In this document: positions 23,867 to 33,817 of the stretch, piece by piece
How positions within the stretch are numbered: position 1 is the first letter of the stretch
Layout: every line of letters starts with the position of its first letter
Assembly: GCF_900187135.1 (NCBI RefSeq)
Contig: NZ_LT906443.1
Span: 1,736,001-1,800,000, forward strand
Length of the DNA stretch: 64,000 bases
Source: Corynebacterium ulcerans
GTDB taxonomy: Bacteria; Actinomycetota; Actinomycetes; Mycobacteriales; Mycobacteriaceae
Direction: 5' to 3'
Position numbers and translations under genes: made by a program
The notes under the pieces: generated by a model
Seen by the model: the letters and a program-made list of their open reading frames with translations, nothing else
Database searches by the model: none
Told to the model about the DNA's origin: nothing

Positions 23867-26224
23867 CTAAGGCGTGACACCGAGCATCGCGCACATGGCG
23901 CCAAGCAGCGTTAGCGCGCCGCCCTTATCCAGAGGGCTGTTCCCGTTGCCGCACTTAGGCGATTGAACGCACGATGGGCACCCCGACTCGCACGAGCATG
24001 AGCGGATCGCGTCAAAGGTCGTGGCAATCCATTCGGGGAAGCGATCGTAACCGCAATCGGCAAACCCCGCACCACCAGGGTGTCCGTCGTAGACAAAGAC
24101 TGTGGGTAGCCCAGTGTCTGGGTGAAGCTCTGTGGACACACCACCAATATCCCAGCGATCACATGTAGCAATCAGCGGAAGGATGCCAATCGCCGCATGC
24201 TCGGCGGCGTGTAGCGCGCCGGGGATATCGGTGATCCCTAGTTGAGTCAGGACAAGCGGATCAATTGTGTACGCAACCGCGCGCGTGACAAGCGTTTGCG
24301 GTGGTAGTTGGAGAGGCACCATGTCTAGAACCGATCCGTCTGGTGCCTTCACTACATAACCCGTGACCCTGTCGGTGACTTCCACATGTAAGTTGGAAAC
24401 CCACAGGCCGGGTGCGGGGTTAGCAACTTTGTCTACCTCGCCTAGGATGCGGATGTCTGTGGTGCTTCGGGCGTAGGTGCTGTAATCGGGAGCGTCAGGG
24501 CGGGCTAGTGCAAGGCGTTGGTCAAGATCGAGGCTGTTAATAACAAAAGTCTCGCCCCGGTGGAGATAAACAGCGCCCGGGTGGACTTGGGAGACCGCTC
24601 GAGTCTGTTCGATGGTTCCCAAGACTCGACCGTCAGTTTCATCGACAATGGTGATGGCGGATCCGGACCCTCGTAGGCTCACTAGCTCATGTGCGGGTGG
24701 TTCGCCGGGTTTCTCAACAGCAAACCACCCGTGGCGGCGGTGTCTCAGCAATCCTTCGCGCTCTAGCTGCTCAGCTACTTGCTGGGCCCCTAGAGCATTA
24801 ATCTCCGCATCGGAGAGTGGAGCTTCTGATGCCGCGCAACAGAGGTGTCCAGCAAGAATGTGCGGGTTATGTGGGTTGAAAACGGTGCGTTCGATGGGTC
24901 TACCAAGAAGAGCTTCTGGGTGGTGGACTAAATACGTGTCCATGGGTTCATCACGGGCGACGAGGGTGACTAAAGAACCTTGGCCGCGTCGGCCAGCTCG
25001 ACCTGCCTGCTGCCAAAAGCTAGCGACAGTTCCGGGGAAACCTGCGGTCACTACTGCGTCGAGTCCTCCGACGTCTATACCGAGTTCCAGGGCATTGGTG
25101 CTGGCGACGCCGAGGAGTTCGCCGTTATCTAGCTGTTCTTCGATTTTTCGGCGGTCTTCGGCCAGATAGCCGGCTCGATAAGCTGAAATTCGGCGGGCTA
25201 GATCAGGGCGGCCATGATAGGACAGTTCTTCTGCGCAACGTAAAGCGGTGAGCTCGGCTTGGCGTCGGGAGCGAACAAAGGTGAGGGTTCGTGCGCCTTC
25301 TGCGATGAGAGTAGCCATGATGCTGGCTGCCTCCGATGACGCTGCGCGCCGTACAGGAGCGCCATGCTCGCCCTCCACGCCGTCGAGAAAGCCTGGTTCC
25401 CACAACATGACGGTGCGTGCGCCAGTGGGGGCTGAATCCGTGGTAACCGCATGTACGGGACGACCTAGGAGCAATTCGGCGTGCTCAGCAGGGTTGTTGC
25501 TTGTGGCCGATGCCAAGATCACCGTGGGAGTACTTCCATAGCGGGCCGCTATCCGGAGAAACCGACGCAAAACAAGGGAGACCCCAGCGCCGAAAACTCC
25601 TCGGTAGGAGTGGCATTCGTCGATCACGATAAACCGCAGGTGTCGGAATAGCCGGGCCCAGCGCTGATGGTTGGGAAGAATTCCGGCGTGGAGCATGTCG
25701 GGATTGGTGAAGATGAAACGGGACTGTTCACGGATACCGGAGCGTGCATCGGAGGGGGTGTCGCCGTCGTAAGGCGCAGGATGGACAGAGCGTAACGTAT
25801 CGCCTCCCATGGCTTGCGCTTCTCGCACCAGCTGCGTGACTGCATTGAGCTGATCTGATCCGAGTGCCTTCGTGGGCGTGAGATAGATCGCGCATGCAGT
25901 GGAGTCGTATGCGAGGCACGAAAGTATGGGGAGTTGATAACCCAGTGATTTACCGGAGGAGGTACCTGTTGCAATGACGGTGTCTATTTTTTCCCACGCA
26001 TTGTGTGCGACTTCTTGCTGATGGGAGTACAGCCGTTGAATGCCCCGGTTCACAAGGGCTTCTTTGATAGGGGGATAGACCCATTCTGGCCATTCTGCGT
26101 AGCGTGCTGGCTTGGCTGGGGCGGTTTCCAGGTGCGTACACGTGGAGTTGGGGTACCTGTCTGCCACGATGGAAGCGAGCTCTTGGCCCAATTGATACCC
26201 CATATCGGGGTTAGTTCCAGCCAT
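23867..26224 (-). CDS. DEAD/DEAH-box helicase with DUF1998 zinc-binding domain (Rv3649-like)
   Basis: The 785-residue SF2 helicase has Walker A ATGTSSGKS near 82-90, DECH motif II in VIDECHSYRGVFG, motif III SAT in ILASATS, motif VI in QQAGRAGRRGQ. The C-terminal DUF1998 domain ends with a Cys cluster CSCESGCPSCVQSPKCG that likely binds zinc or an Fe-S cluster. The MrfA/Hrq1 group to which this belongs repairs mitomycin-type DNA damage in Bacillus. It precedes cspA in the same order as Rv3649-cspA. Confidence 0.9.
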   Translation of the reverse strand: MAGTNPDMGYQLGQELASIVADRYPNSTCTHLETAPAKPARYAEWPEWVYPPIKEALVNRGIQRLYSHQQEVAHNAWEKIDTVIATGTSSGKSLGYQLPILSCLAYDSTACAIYLTPTKALGSDQLNAVTQLVREAQAMGGDTLRSVHPAPYDGDTPSDARSGIREQSRFIFTNPDMLHAGILPNHQRWARLFRHLRFIVIDECHSYRGVFGAGVSLVLRRFLRIAARYGSTPTVILASATSNNPAEHAELLLGRPVHAVTTDSAPTGARTVMLWEPGFLDGVEGEHGAPVRRAASSEAASIMATLIAEGARTLTFVRSRRQAELTALRCAEELSYHGRPDLARRISAYRAGYLAEDRRKIEEQLDNGELLGVASTNALELGIDVGGLDAVVTAGFPGTVASFWQQAGRAGRRGQGSLVTLVARDEPMDTYLVHHPEALLGRPIERTVFNPHNPHILAGHLCCAASEAPLSDAEINALGAQQVAEQLEREGLLRHRRHGWFAVEKPGEPPAHELVSLRGSGSAITIVDETDGRVLGTIEQTRAVSQVHPGAVYLHRGETFVINSLDLDQRLALARPDAPDYSTYARSTTDIRILGEVDKVANPAPGLWVSNLHVEVTDRVTGYVVKAPDGSVLDMVPLQLPPQTLVTRAVAYTIDPLVLTQLGITDIPGALHAAEHAAIGILPLIATCDRWDIGGVSTELHPDTGLPTVFVYDGHPGGAGFADCGYDRFPEWIATTFDAIRSCSCESGCPSCVQSPKCGNGNSPLDKGGALTLLGAMCAMLGVTP

Positions 26225-26473
26225 GGGAAATCCTTAATTATTTTAGTGCGACCTGCAACAATCTAGCATTTTTTTGAATGACCTATCGCTGAGCGCTTAA
26301 ACGTGACACACTGGGCTATGGTCGCCGAATCCAGCTAACGGTTGGTGGCATTTTTACAGAGGTGATCTGCGGGCTTTCCAACATGAAAGTTCGTGGTGTT
26401 TCCGAGGTGTGAGGATGAACGGCTCCACTGCAATTCGGTATTCACCGAAAATTCTAGAAGTAAGGTTTTAAAT

Positions 26474-26677
26474 ATGGCACAGGGAACTGTGAAGTGGTTC
26501 AACGCTGAAAAAGGTTTCGGCTTCATCGCACCGGACGATGGCTCCGCTGATGTTTTCGTTCATTACTCTGAGATTCAGGGCAATGGCTTCCGCACTCTCG
26601 AAGAGAACCAGAAGGTTGAGTTCGAGATCGGCGAGGGAGCTAAGGGTCCTCAGGCTCAGCAGGTTCACGCTCTGTAA
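26474..26677 (+). CDS. cspA: Cold shock protein CspA
   Basis: The 67-residue protein carries both RNA-binding motifs, KGFGFI and DVFVHY, of the cold shock domain and starts [17 protein letters not shown]. It binds single-stranded RNA and DNA as an RNA chaperone. The long leader between the helicase gene and the ATG (about 250 bases) may carry a temperature-responsive structure, as in other cold shock genes, though I see only modest pairing. A strong terminator follows. Confidence 0.95.
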   Translation: MAQGTVKWFNAEKGFGFIAPDDGSADVFVHYSEIQGNGFRTLEENQKVEFEIGEGAKGPQAQQVHAL

Positions 26678-26716
26678 TTCCTCGTAAGGGGAGTGCGTAG
26701 CACCTACAAGCTTTAG

Positions 26717-26758
26717 TGCCTCCGGCGGTCACATGATGACCGTCGGGGGTACTTTTTT
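26717..26758 (+). terminator. cspA terminator
   Basis: CTCCGGCGGTCA pairs with TGACCGTCGGGGG around a short loop, followed by ACTTTTTTAT. Confidence 0.85.
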
Positions 26759-26919
26759 ATAGTTGAACCATCCCGATAAGGGGAGTAGGAAACGCCCTTT
26801 TTCCTGCCTTATTAGTGTTTTGGGATTCCTGCGTTGGACAAAGGTGCGTAGTAGACCCGTACTATAAGGTGCCAACGCATTTTTATCGTGCTTTTTGTGA
26901 ATTGAGGTTTTCACCTTTT

Positions 26920-29841
26920 ATGGCTGAAAAGAGCGGACCTAAGCGCCTTGTGATCGTCGAGTCTGCGACGAAGGCTAAGAAAATTGCCCCCTACTTAGGC
27001 GATGACTACATCGTTGAGGCCTCCGTGGGGCATATTCGCGATCTCCCGCGAGGCGCTGCAGATGTTCCAGCTAAGTACAAAAAGGAGCCGTGGGCTCGGC
27101 TTGGCGTGAACACAGAGAATGGCTTTGCGCCTTTGTATGTAGTCAGCGCAGACAAGAAGAAAAAAGTCGCAGACCTCAAGCAGAAGCTTAAGCTTGTCGA
27201 CGAACTCCTACTTGCCACAGACCCCGACCGTGAAGGGGAAGCCATCGCATGGCACCTGCTTGAGGTTCTCAAGCCTAAAGTGCCCGTGAAGCGCATGGTG
27301 TTCAATGAGATCACTAAACCAGCAATTCTGGCGGCTGCGGAGAATACCCGCGAGTTGGACGCAAACCTGGTCGACGCACAGGAAACTCGCCGTATCCTCG
27401 ATCGCCTCTATGGCTACGAGGTTTCTCCGGTGCTGTGGAAGAAAGTCATGCCGAGGCTTTCTGCGGGCCGTGTTCAGTCGGTGGCTACTCGTGTGATCGT
27501 TGAACGAGAACGCGAGCGTATGGCTTTTGTTTCCGCTGAATATTGGGACATCGAGGCGGAATTCGATACGGGTAAGCCCGATACGGATGGAAACCCACAC
27601 CAATTCACTGGCCGTCTTACCTCCGTTGACGGCAAGCGCGTAGCTACGGGCCGCGACTTCAATGATCGTGGTGAGCTCAAAGGCGACGTTGTGGTCGTCG
27701 ATAAGCAGCGCGCTGAGGCGTTGGCTGCGGAACTGACGGGCGCTCCCATGAGCGTGGCTAAGGTGGAAGAAAAGCCTTATACGCGCCGCCCTTATGCGCC
27801 GTTTATGACCTCAACTCTGCAGCAAGAGGCCGGCCGCAAGCTGCACTTTACGTCCGAGCGCACCATGCGTATTGCGCAGCGTCTGTATGAAAACGGCCAT
27901 ATCACTTATATGCGTACAGACTCCACGACTCTGTCGGAGCAAGGCCTCAAGGCCGCCCGCGAACAAGCGATTTCCCTTTATGGGAATGATTATGTGGCCG
28001 ATGGGCCGCGTCGTTATGACCGTAAGGTGAAGAACTCACAGGAGGCTCACGAGGCTATCCGCCCGGCGGGCGAGCGTTTTGCAACCCCCGGAGAACTTCA
28101 CTCCCAGCTCGATGCCGAGGAATTTAAACTCTACGAGCTCATCTGGCAGCGCACCGTCGCTTCCCAGATGGCCGACGCCAAGGGCACCTCCATGAAGGTG
28201 ACCATCGCAGGAAAGAACGCTGAGTTCTCAGCGACTGGACGAACGATCACCTTCCCGGGCTTCCTACGCGCATACGTGGAAATCACCAAGCTTTCCGACG
28301 GCCGCGACCTCGCCGACAACGCCGAGCATCATCTGCCTCGTCTCGCTGAGGGCGATGCATTGGACGTGAACAAGCTGGAAGTCGACGAGCACTCCACCAA
28401 CCCGCCTGCGCGCTACACAGAGGCGTCGCTGGTGAAGAAAATGGAAGAGCTAGGCATTGGACGCCCATCGACGTATGCCTCGATTATCAAGACCATCCAA
28501 GATCGTGGATACGTTTATTCCCGCGGTAACGCGCTCGTCCCCAGCTGGGTCGCTTTTGCAGTTGTCGGGCTTTTGGAGAAGAGCTTCTCCGCCCTTGTCG
28601 ATTACGATTTCACCTCCTCGATGGAAGACGAACTAGACGACATCGCCGCAGGACGGGAAGACGGCACCGCGTGGCTCACCGGTTTCTATTTTGGTGATGC
28701 TGAAGCCTCCGACGCCACTGCAGAATCCATCGCACGCCATGGCGGGCTTAAGGCGCTGGTTGGCGACAACCTCGAACACATTGACGCGCGCTTGGTCAAC
28801 TCTCTAGAGCTCTTCCAGGACTCAGAAGGCCGCGCTGTTAACGTCCGGGTTGGGAGGTACGGACCTTACATCGAACGACAGATCGGTGTGACCGCTGATG
28901 GCGAGGCCGAATATCAGCGCGCCAACTTGTCAGACACCACAACCCCAGACGAGCTGACCCTCGAGGTGGCGGAGAAACTGTTTGCGACTCCTCAGTCCGG
29001 CCGTGAGCTGGGGAGGAATCCCAAGAACGACCGCATGATCGTGGCCAAGGAAGGGCGTTTTGGTCCTTACGTCACAGAGCTGGTCAACGACGATGAGCGT
29101 ATTCAGGTGGAGACCAAGGCAGAAGAGATCGTTGCTGCTGAGCGCAAAGCCGAAGACGAGCAGCGTGCCGCCGAAGGTAAGCGCGCCAAGAATTGGGAGA
29201 CCAAGACCGCAGTTAAGCAGAAAGAAAAGCGGATCGCTGAGATCGTCGACGAGACCCTGAAGCCAGGCACCGCGTCGCTGTTCAAAGCCATGGAGCCTGC
29301 TACCGTCACGCTTGAGGAAGCCCTGCAGCTTCTGGCCCTTCCGCGCGAAGTTGGTGTTGACCCCAGCGATAATGAGCCCATTACCGCGCAGAACGGTCGC
29401 TACGGTCCGTACCTGAAAAAGGGCAACGATTCGCGTTCGCTGGCCAAAGAAGAGCAAATCTTTACTATCACTCTCGACGAGGCCCGCCGAATCTACGCTG
29501 AGCCTAAACGACGCGGCCGAGGCGCCACCTCTCAATCCGTGATCAAAGAACTTGGCGATAACGACGTCTCCGGCAAGCCCATGTCCGTGCGCGATGGCCG
29601 CTTCGGGCCTTATGTAACCGACGGCACTACCAACGCTTCTTTGCGACGAGGCGACGACCCCACGGCGCTTACGGATGCGCGCGCTAACGAGCTTCTCTCA
29701 GAGCGTCGTGCGAAGGAAGCCGCAGATGGCGGCACAGCGAAAGCCACGAAGAAGACGGCAAAGAAAACCACAGCGAAAAAGGCTGTGAAAAAGCCTGCGA
29801 AGACCACAAAACGAGTGGTCAAGGCTGGACGCAAGAAATGA
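26920..29841 (+). CDS. topA: DNA topoisomerase I
   Basis: The 973-residue type IA topoisomerase starts at ATG 26920 (MAEKSGPKRLVIVES); the open frame extends 35 codons upstream but without similarity. The TOPRIM domain has Glu14 and DPDREGE at 101-107, and the catalytic Tyr is Y330 in HITYMRTDST. The C-terminal region has four actinobacterial repeats recognisable by GRYGPY or GRFGPY at intervals of roughly 80-100 residues, no zinc-finger Cys, and a Lys/Ala-rich tail of about 40 residues for DNA binding and processivity. Followed by an intrinsic terminator. Confidence 0.97.
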   Translation: MAEKSGPKRLVIVESATKAKKIAPYLGDDYIVEASVGHIRDLPRGAADVPAKYKKEPWARLGVNTENGFAPLYVVSADKKKKVADLKQKLKLVDELLLATDPDREGEAIAWHLLEVLKPKVPVKRMVFNEITKPAILAAAENTRELDANLVDAQETRRILDRLYGYEVSPVLWKKVMPRLSAGRVQSVATRVIVERERERMAFVSAEYWDIEAEFDTGKPDTDGNPHQFTGRLTSVDGKRVATGRDFNDRGELKGDVVVVDKQRAEALAAELTGAPMSVAKVEEKPYTRRPYAPFMTSTLQQEAGRKLHFTSERTMRIAQRLYENGHITYMRTDSTTLSEQGLKAAREQAISLYGNDYVADGPRRYDRKVKNSQEAHEAIRPAGERFATPGELHSQLDAEEFKLYELIWQRTVASQMADAKGTSMKVTIAGKNAEFSATGRTITFPGFLRAYVEITKLSDGRDLADNAEHHLPRLAEGDALDVNKLEVDEHSTNPPARYTEASLVKKMEELGIGRPSTYASIIKTIQDRGYVYSRGNALVPSWVAFAVVGLLEKSFSALVDYDFTSSMEDELDDIAAGREDGTAWLTGFYFGDAEASDATAESIARHGGLKALVGDNLEHIDARLVNSLELFQDSEGRAVNVRVGRYGPYIERQIGVTADGEAEYQRANLSDTTTPDELTLEVAEKLFATPQSGRELGRNPKNDRMIVAKEGRFGPYVTELVNDDERIQVETKAEEIVAAERKAEDEQRAAEGKRAKNWETKTAVKQKEKRIAEIVDETLKPGTASLFKAMEPATVTLEEALQLLALPREVGVDPSDNEPITAQNGRYGPYLKKGNDSRSLAKEEQIFTITLDEARRIYAEPKRRGRGATSQSVIKELGDNDVSGKPMSVRDGRFGPYVTDGTTNASLRRGDDPTALTDARANELLSERRAKEAADGGTAKATKKTAKKTTAKKAVKKPAKTTKRVVKAGRKK

Positions 29842-29848
29842 TCTACTG

Positions 29849-29877
29849 AAATTAGGCTCCTCAAAGGGGCCTAATTT
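29849..29877 (+). terminator. topA terminator
   Basis: AAATTAGGCTCC pairs with GGGGCCTAATTT, followed by TGTGTTT. It lies seven bases after the topA stop. Confidence 0.8.
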
Positions 29878-29905
29878 TGTGTTTAGGTATGAGTTCTTGT
29901 TTTAA

Positions 29906-29975
29906 GCCTGCATTACCATAGACGTTAAGCAGTTTTTGGGCCTTTGAAGCCTCTACTGTCTACGGTAATGCAGGC
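29906..29975. repeat. Hairpin repeat family B, copy 2
   Basis: Arms 29906-29923 (GCCTGCATTACCATAGAC) and 29958-29975 are complementary except for one G-T type pair; loop 34 bases. Compared with the copy at 1296-1363, an arm position changed from T to A and the opposite arm changed from A to T, keeping the pair. Confidence 0.8.
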
Positions 29976-30005
29976 TCTGGAGCTTCTTGGGGCCTTGAAC
30001 GCAAA

Positions 30006-30049
30006 AATCCCCTCTGTCAGAACTCACAGAAGTTCAGTCAGAGGGGATT
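30006..30049 (-). terminator. Terminator of OPT transporter gene
   Basis: AATCCCCTCTG pairs with CAGAGGGGATT; on the minus strand it is followed by TTTTTGCG. It lies ten bases after the transporter stop. Confidence 0.8.
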
Positions 30050-30058
30050 GCGTCGGCT

Positions 30059-32032
30059 TTAAGCAGAGGCTTTGCTACGAACCCAGCGGTAGAGCGAGAC
30101 CACCATGAGCACAAATATTATGAGCCCTACCCAGGTGGCAACATTTTCGCCATAACCAAAGATAGCTAGTGGTTCTTCGTCTCCCGTGCCGCCGACCATG
30201 GCGGCGTTGAATACACCAAAGAGGGATTCGCCCACGATCACGCCGGTGGCAAGCAAAATGCCCATGCGCTTGGAGAACTCCGGATTGCTTTGTTTCTTTG
30301 CCCACTTGTCGTAGAAGTATCCGATGAATGCGCCGACCGGAATAATGACCGTGAGGGCGATGGGGAGGTAGATGCCCATGCCTACGGAGAGTGCAGGAAG
30401 GCTCCAGCCCTTGGTGCGCTTGAGAACCTCGTCGATAATGATGACAATAACGCCGATGATGGCGCCGAGGCCAATGCGGCTCCAGTTGAGAGAGTCACCG
30501 AAGATGCCGTTTGCCACCGAGGAGAGCAGCGCTGCCTGCGGGGCCGCGAGAGCATTATCGCCAGCGCCTTCCATTCCTACAAAACCGAAGCCATCGAGCA
30601 TGAGCTGGAGGACGGGAGGAATGATAATCGAGCCGAAGAGCACACCGATGATGAGAGCGACCTGTTGTTTCCACGGGGTAGCATTGACCAGCTGACCGGT
30701 CTTGAGGTCCTGCAGGTTGTCGTTTGAAATCGTAGCAATACCAAAGACCACCGCAGAGGTGAACAGTGTGTAAGCAACCAGAGCAGGAGCGTTGGAGTCG
30801 GACTCAGACCCAGTAACTACCTTGATAAGCAGGGCCGATGCAAGAACAACGATGATGCCCACACCGGAGATCGGGGAGTTAGATGCGCCGATGAGGCCGG
30901 CCATGTAACCACATACAGAGGCAACGATGAGGCCAATGAGCAGCACGAATACGATGCTGAGGATCACGAGCGTTGCTGTGTGGTGGGAAATTTCAGATGC
31001 GTGAATGAAGAGATAGAGCAGGGCGCCCACGGGCAGCATGGCGGCTAAGATCGTTCCGACGACCAGCTTAAATGGGATGTCGCGTTCGGTGAGCTCGACG
31101 TCGCTGCCTGCGGCACGCGCGCGGGAGGACGCGAGGGATTCCTTTATGCCCTTGACGATGGGCCCGATGATCTTGATAAGCGTCCATACTGCTGCGACTG
31201 CCATCGCACCGGCGCCGACAAAGCGAACCTCGCCGACAAAAGTAGAACTTACGACGCTCGAAAGCTCGCCGCCTGCCGCTAGAGGGGCTGCAGAGAAGTA
31301 AGGAAGCAGAATGCCGTAGGAGATCAGGAGGCCGACGATCATAGAGATACCGACAGCAGGGCCAACCAGGTGGCCTACGCCAATGAGCGCGAGGGACAAG
31401 CTGGAACCAAACATAGTTCCGCCGGCACCGACTTTAAAAGTGGTGGAGACCGATCCTGCGACACCCTTCATTGCAGTGAGCAGAGAGTAGCCAGCAGAAG
31501 CAATACCGCCCCAGATGATAACGACTAGGCCTTTTTTATTACCTTCGTGTTCTTGAGCATTGCCTGCGTCGTTGCCGACTTTCAGGACCTCAGCTGCTGC
31601 CACGCCTTCGGGGTAAGGAAGATCAGACCCTGTGACCAGTGCACGACGTAGCGGGATGGAGTACATCACGCCTAGGATGCCGCCAATTGCGCAGACAAAA
31701 GCCGTGGTCCAGTAGGGGAATCCGCTCCACCATCCGACCATAATGAGGCCGGGGAGGACGAAGATGATGGCGGATAGCGTGCCAGCTGCAGACGCAATCG
31801 TTTGAACGATGTTGTTCTCTTGGATGGTGTGTCCTGCGAAACGACGCAGGATCGCCATCGAGATAACCGCAGCGGGGATGGACGTGGCAAAAGTAATACC
31901 AACTTTAAGCCCCAGATAAACATTGGCGGCCGTGAACACGAGGGTGATCAGGCCGCCGATGATGACGGCGCGCAGGGTGAGTTCGCGGATGCTGGAACCC
32001 GTGGTTGGTTTCGCAATGTCGGTGTCAGACAC
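30059..32032 (-). CDS. OPT-family oligopeptide transporter
   Basis: The 657-residue protein has about 16 membrane helices and matches the oligopeptide transporter (OPT) superfamily, with the N-terminal ELTLRAVIIGGLITLVFTAANVYLGLKVG-type opening (first helix about 15-40) and the PYPEG motif in SDLPYPEGVAAAEVLKVG. Members import oligopeptides or metal chelates by proton symport. The start is GTG with AGGAAGG upstream. It interrupts the topA-cyclase pairing known from mycobacteria, so it was inserted or lost in one lineage. Whether peptides or iron chelates are taken up cannot be told. Confidence 0.9.
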   Translation of the reverse strand: MSDTDIAKPTTGSSIRELTLRAVIIGGLITLVFTAANVYLGLKVGITFATSIPAAVISMAILRRFAGHTIQENNIVQTIASAAGTLSAIIFVLPGLIMVGWWSGFPYWTTAFVCAIGGILGVMYSIPLRRALVTGSDLPYPEGVAAAEVLKVGNDAGNAQEHEGNKKGLVVIIWGGIASAGYSLLTAMKGVAGSVSTTFKVGAGGTMFGSSLSLALIGVGHLVGPAVGISMIVGLLISYGILLPYFSAAPLAAGGELSSVVSSTFVGEVRFVGAGAMAVAAVWTLIKIIGPIVKGIKESLASSRARAAGSDVELTERDIPFKLVVGTILAAMLPVGALLYLFIHASEISHHTATLVILSIVFVLLIGLIVASVCGYMAGLIGASNSPISGVGIIVVLASALLIKVVTGSESDSNAPALVAYTLFTSAVVFGIATISNDNLQDLKTGQLVNATPWKQQVALIIGVLFGSIIIPPVLQLMLDGFGFVGMEGAGDNALAAPQAALLSSVANGIFGDSLNWSRIGLGAIIGVIVIIIDEVLKRTKGWSLPALSVGMGIYLPIALTVIIPVGAFIGYFYDKWAKKQSNPEFSKRMGILLATGVIVGESLFGVFNAAMVGGTGDEEPLAIFGYGENVATWVGLIIFVLMVVSLYRWVRSKASA

Positions 32033-32243
32033 GACATTTCCTTCCTAGTATGTGGGGAAAGATGCGCGGTTCACAGAGGGACAGCAAACGCGCAAGAATC
32101 ACAAAAAGATCGGGTTTAGCGTAGAACTGAGGCCCAGTAAAAGTCCATTCGGTCGACAGATAAGCAACGCGCAACAGCGTGTGCCCAGGCCATCATCTTC
32201 TACGTGCGTGTGTAAAAGGAAGGAGGGGTCAGCGTTCTTCTTG

Positions 32244-33770
32244 CTAAGAACGGTCTGCAAGCGTCGGTCGGATGGGGCGTGCAAGCTGCGTCATCATGCT
32301 GCGTCCGCGCAGCTCCACGGACTTCATGAGAGTCCAGCGGCCCTGTTCTGCCTCGTTGGCTTTCTTGAGCGTTGCGGCGTTAGTGAGAACACGACCAGGA
32401 GTGTCTTTGGCAATCTCCGTGAGACGCGCTGCGGTATTCACAGCGTCTCCGATGACTGTGTACTCAAAACGGTCAAGACCGCCAATATGCCCTGCAACCA
32501 CGTGCCCTGAGGCAACACCAATGCCGGCTTCCAGCCGTAGTCCACTGAGCTCTTGTCGTAGCTCACGCGCGGCGGCGAGTGCATGCCCGGTGGCGTCGGA
32601 AAGCGTAATAGGTGCACCGAAAACCGCAAGGGCGGCATCACCCTGGAATTTGTTGATGATGCCCTTGTTTCGGTGAACCACGCCGACTACATGCTCGAAA
32701 AACTTGTTCAGCTCTGCCACGACCTCTTCTGGGCCATGGTTGACGGCGAAGGTGGTGGAGCCGATGACATCGACAAAGACCACCGCGACTTCTCTGTCCT
32801 CGCCGCCCAACTGAGGTTTTTCTTCGAGCGCCCGACGCGCGACCTCAGCACCCACATAACGGCCAAAAATATCGCGGACGCGTTGGCGCTCTTTGAGCCC
32901 ACGCATCATCTCGTTGAAACCTGCCTGCAGTACGCCCAGCTCGGAACCGTCGTAGATGTCCACCTGGACATCGCTTTCTCCCCGGCGCACCCTGTTGATG
33001 GCCCCCTGCAACTCCAGGATGGGGTCTACAACGCTCATAATGGACAGGGTCGTACCCAAGAATCCGGTGACAAGTGAAACTAGAGAGAGTGTGAGAACAG
33101 CCGGGATAATGTCGCGGATATTATGGCCAAAGAAACCCGCATGGTAGCCCACGATCATAAGGATCACGCCGAAGATGGGGACCGCTGACGTCAACAGCCA
33201 GGTGAGGCGCAGACGAGAAGCAATGGGAGGCTCAAGAGTCGAGTCCTCAAACCTGCGGGCTAAGGCAGTGGCCGCCACAGGGCGTACGAGGCGCTCGGCT
33301 TCAAGATAGGTCAAAACAATGACAACAGACCCGCTTAGCGTAGTGGCGACGACAATGGCCAGAGCTAAGCGCGGCGAAGTCTGTGCGGAAGCCACCGCAA
33401 GAATCACGATGCCGATAAGCCACACCAAAGCGCACAGAGCCGATTGATAAAAGGGGATGCGCATGACGAGGTTGCGCACCATGTTGGGGTCGTGAATATC
33501 TGGGTGACGCTGCCAATCCAGGACAGGACGGAACAGCCTGAACGTCACCACGATGCCAAAAGCAACCGCGACCACCAAGTAACTAATCCCTAAAGTGGGA
33601 AGATAGCTGGTTCCCTTGGTAAAAGCCGCAAACTCTGGCATGGGGACGAGGTATCGTAAAAACAGCATGACGCCAACTGCCCCCAGCACATTAGAGCCGA
33701 GGACAGTGGTGGCGTATAACGGCCACGATGTGCCAAAGAGCCATTTAAAGGCGCGCCACATTTTGGTCAT
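32244..33770 (-). CDS. cyaB: Membrane adenylate cyclase (class III, HAMP-linked)
   Basis: The 508-residue protein has six membrane helices (residues about 15-260), a HAMP domain following the last helix, and a class III cyclase domain from about 325. Visible features are FVDVIGST (first metal Asp), KFQGDAALAVFG (second metal Asp and substrate Lys), GIGVASGHVVAGHIG and IGDAVNTAARL with the conserved Asn. This organisation is that of Rv3645 and of C. glutamicum CyaB, the main source of cAMP for GlxR. The delta-prime gene is divergent, 47 bases away. Confidence 0.93.
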   Translation of the reverse strand: MTKMWRAFKWLFGTSWPLYATTVLGSNVLGAVGVMLFLRYLVPMPEFAAFTKGTSYLPTLGISYLVVAVAFGIVVTFRLFRPVLDWQRHPDIHDPNMVRNLVMRIPFYQSALCALVWLIGIVILAVASAQTSPRLALAIVVATTLSGSVVIVLTYLEAERLVRPVAATALARRFEDSTLEPPIASRLRLTWLLTSAVPIFGVILMIVGYHAGFFGHNIRDIIPAVLTLSLVSLVTGFLGTTLSIMSVVDPILELQGAINRVRRGESDVQVDIYDGSELGVLQAGFNEMMRGLKERQRVRDIFGRYVGAEVARRALEEKPQLGGEDREVAVVFVDVIGSTTFAVNHGPEEVVAELNKFFEHVVGVVHRNKGIINKFQGDAALAVFGAPITLSDATGHALAAARELRQELSGLRLEAGIGVASGHVVAGHIGGLDRFEYTVIGDAVNTAARLTEIAKDTPGRVLTNAATLKKANEAEQGRWTLMKSVELRGRSMMTQLARPIRPTLADRS

Positions 33771-33817
33771 GCCACTACTTTAACGGTCATACAAAACTAG
33801 CGATACTCTTGTTAGTG

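Noticed and set aside
26815..26919. N-terminal extension of topA by 35 codons
   Set aside because: The extension is not topoisomerase-like, and MAEKSGPKRLVIVES is a typical start.
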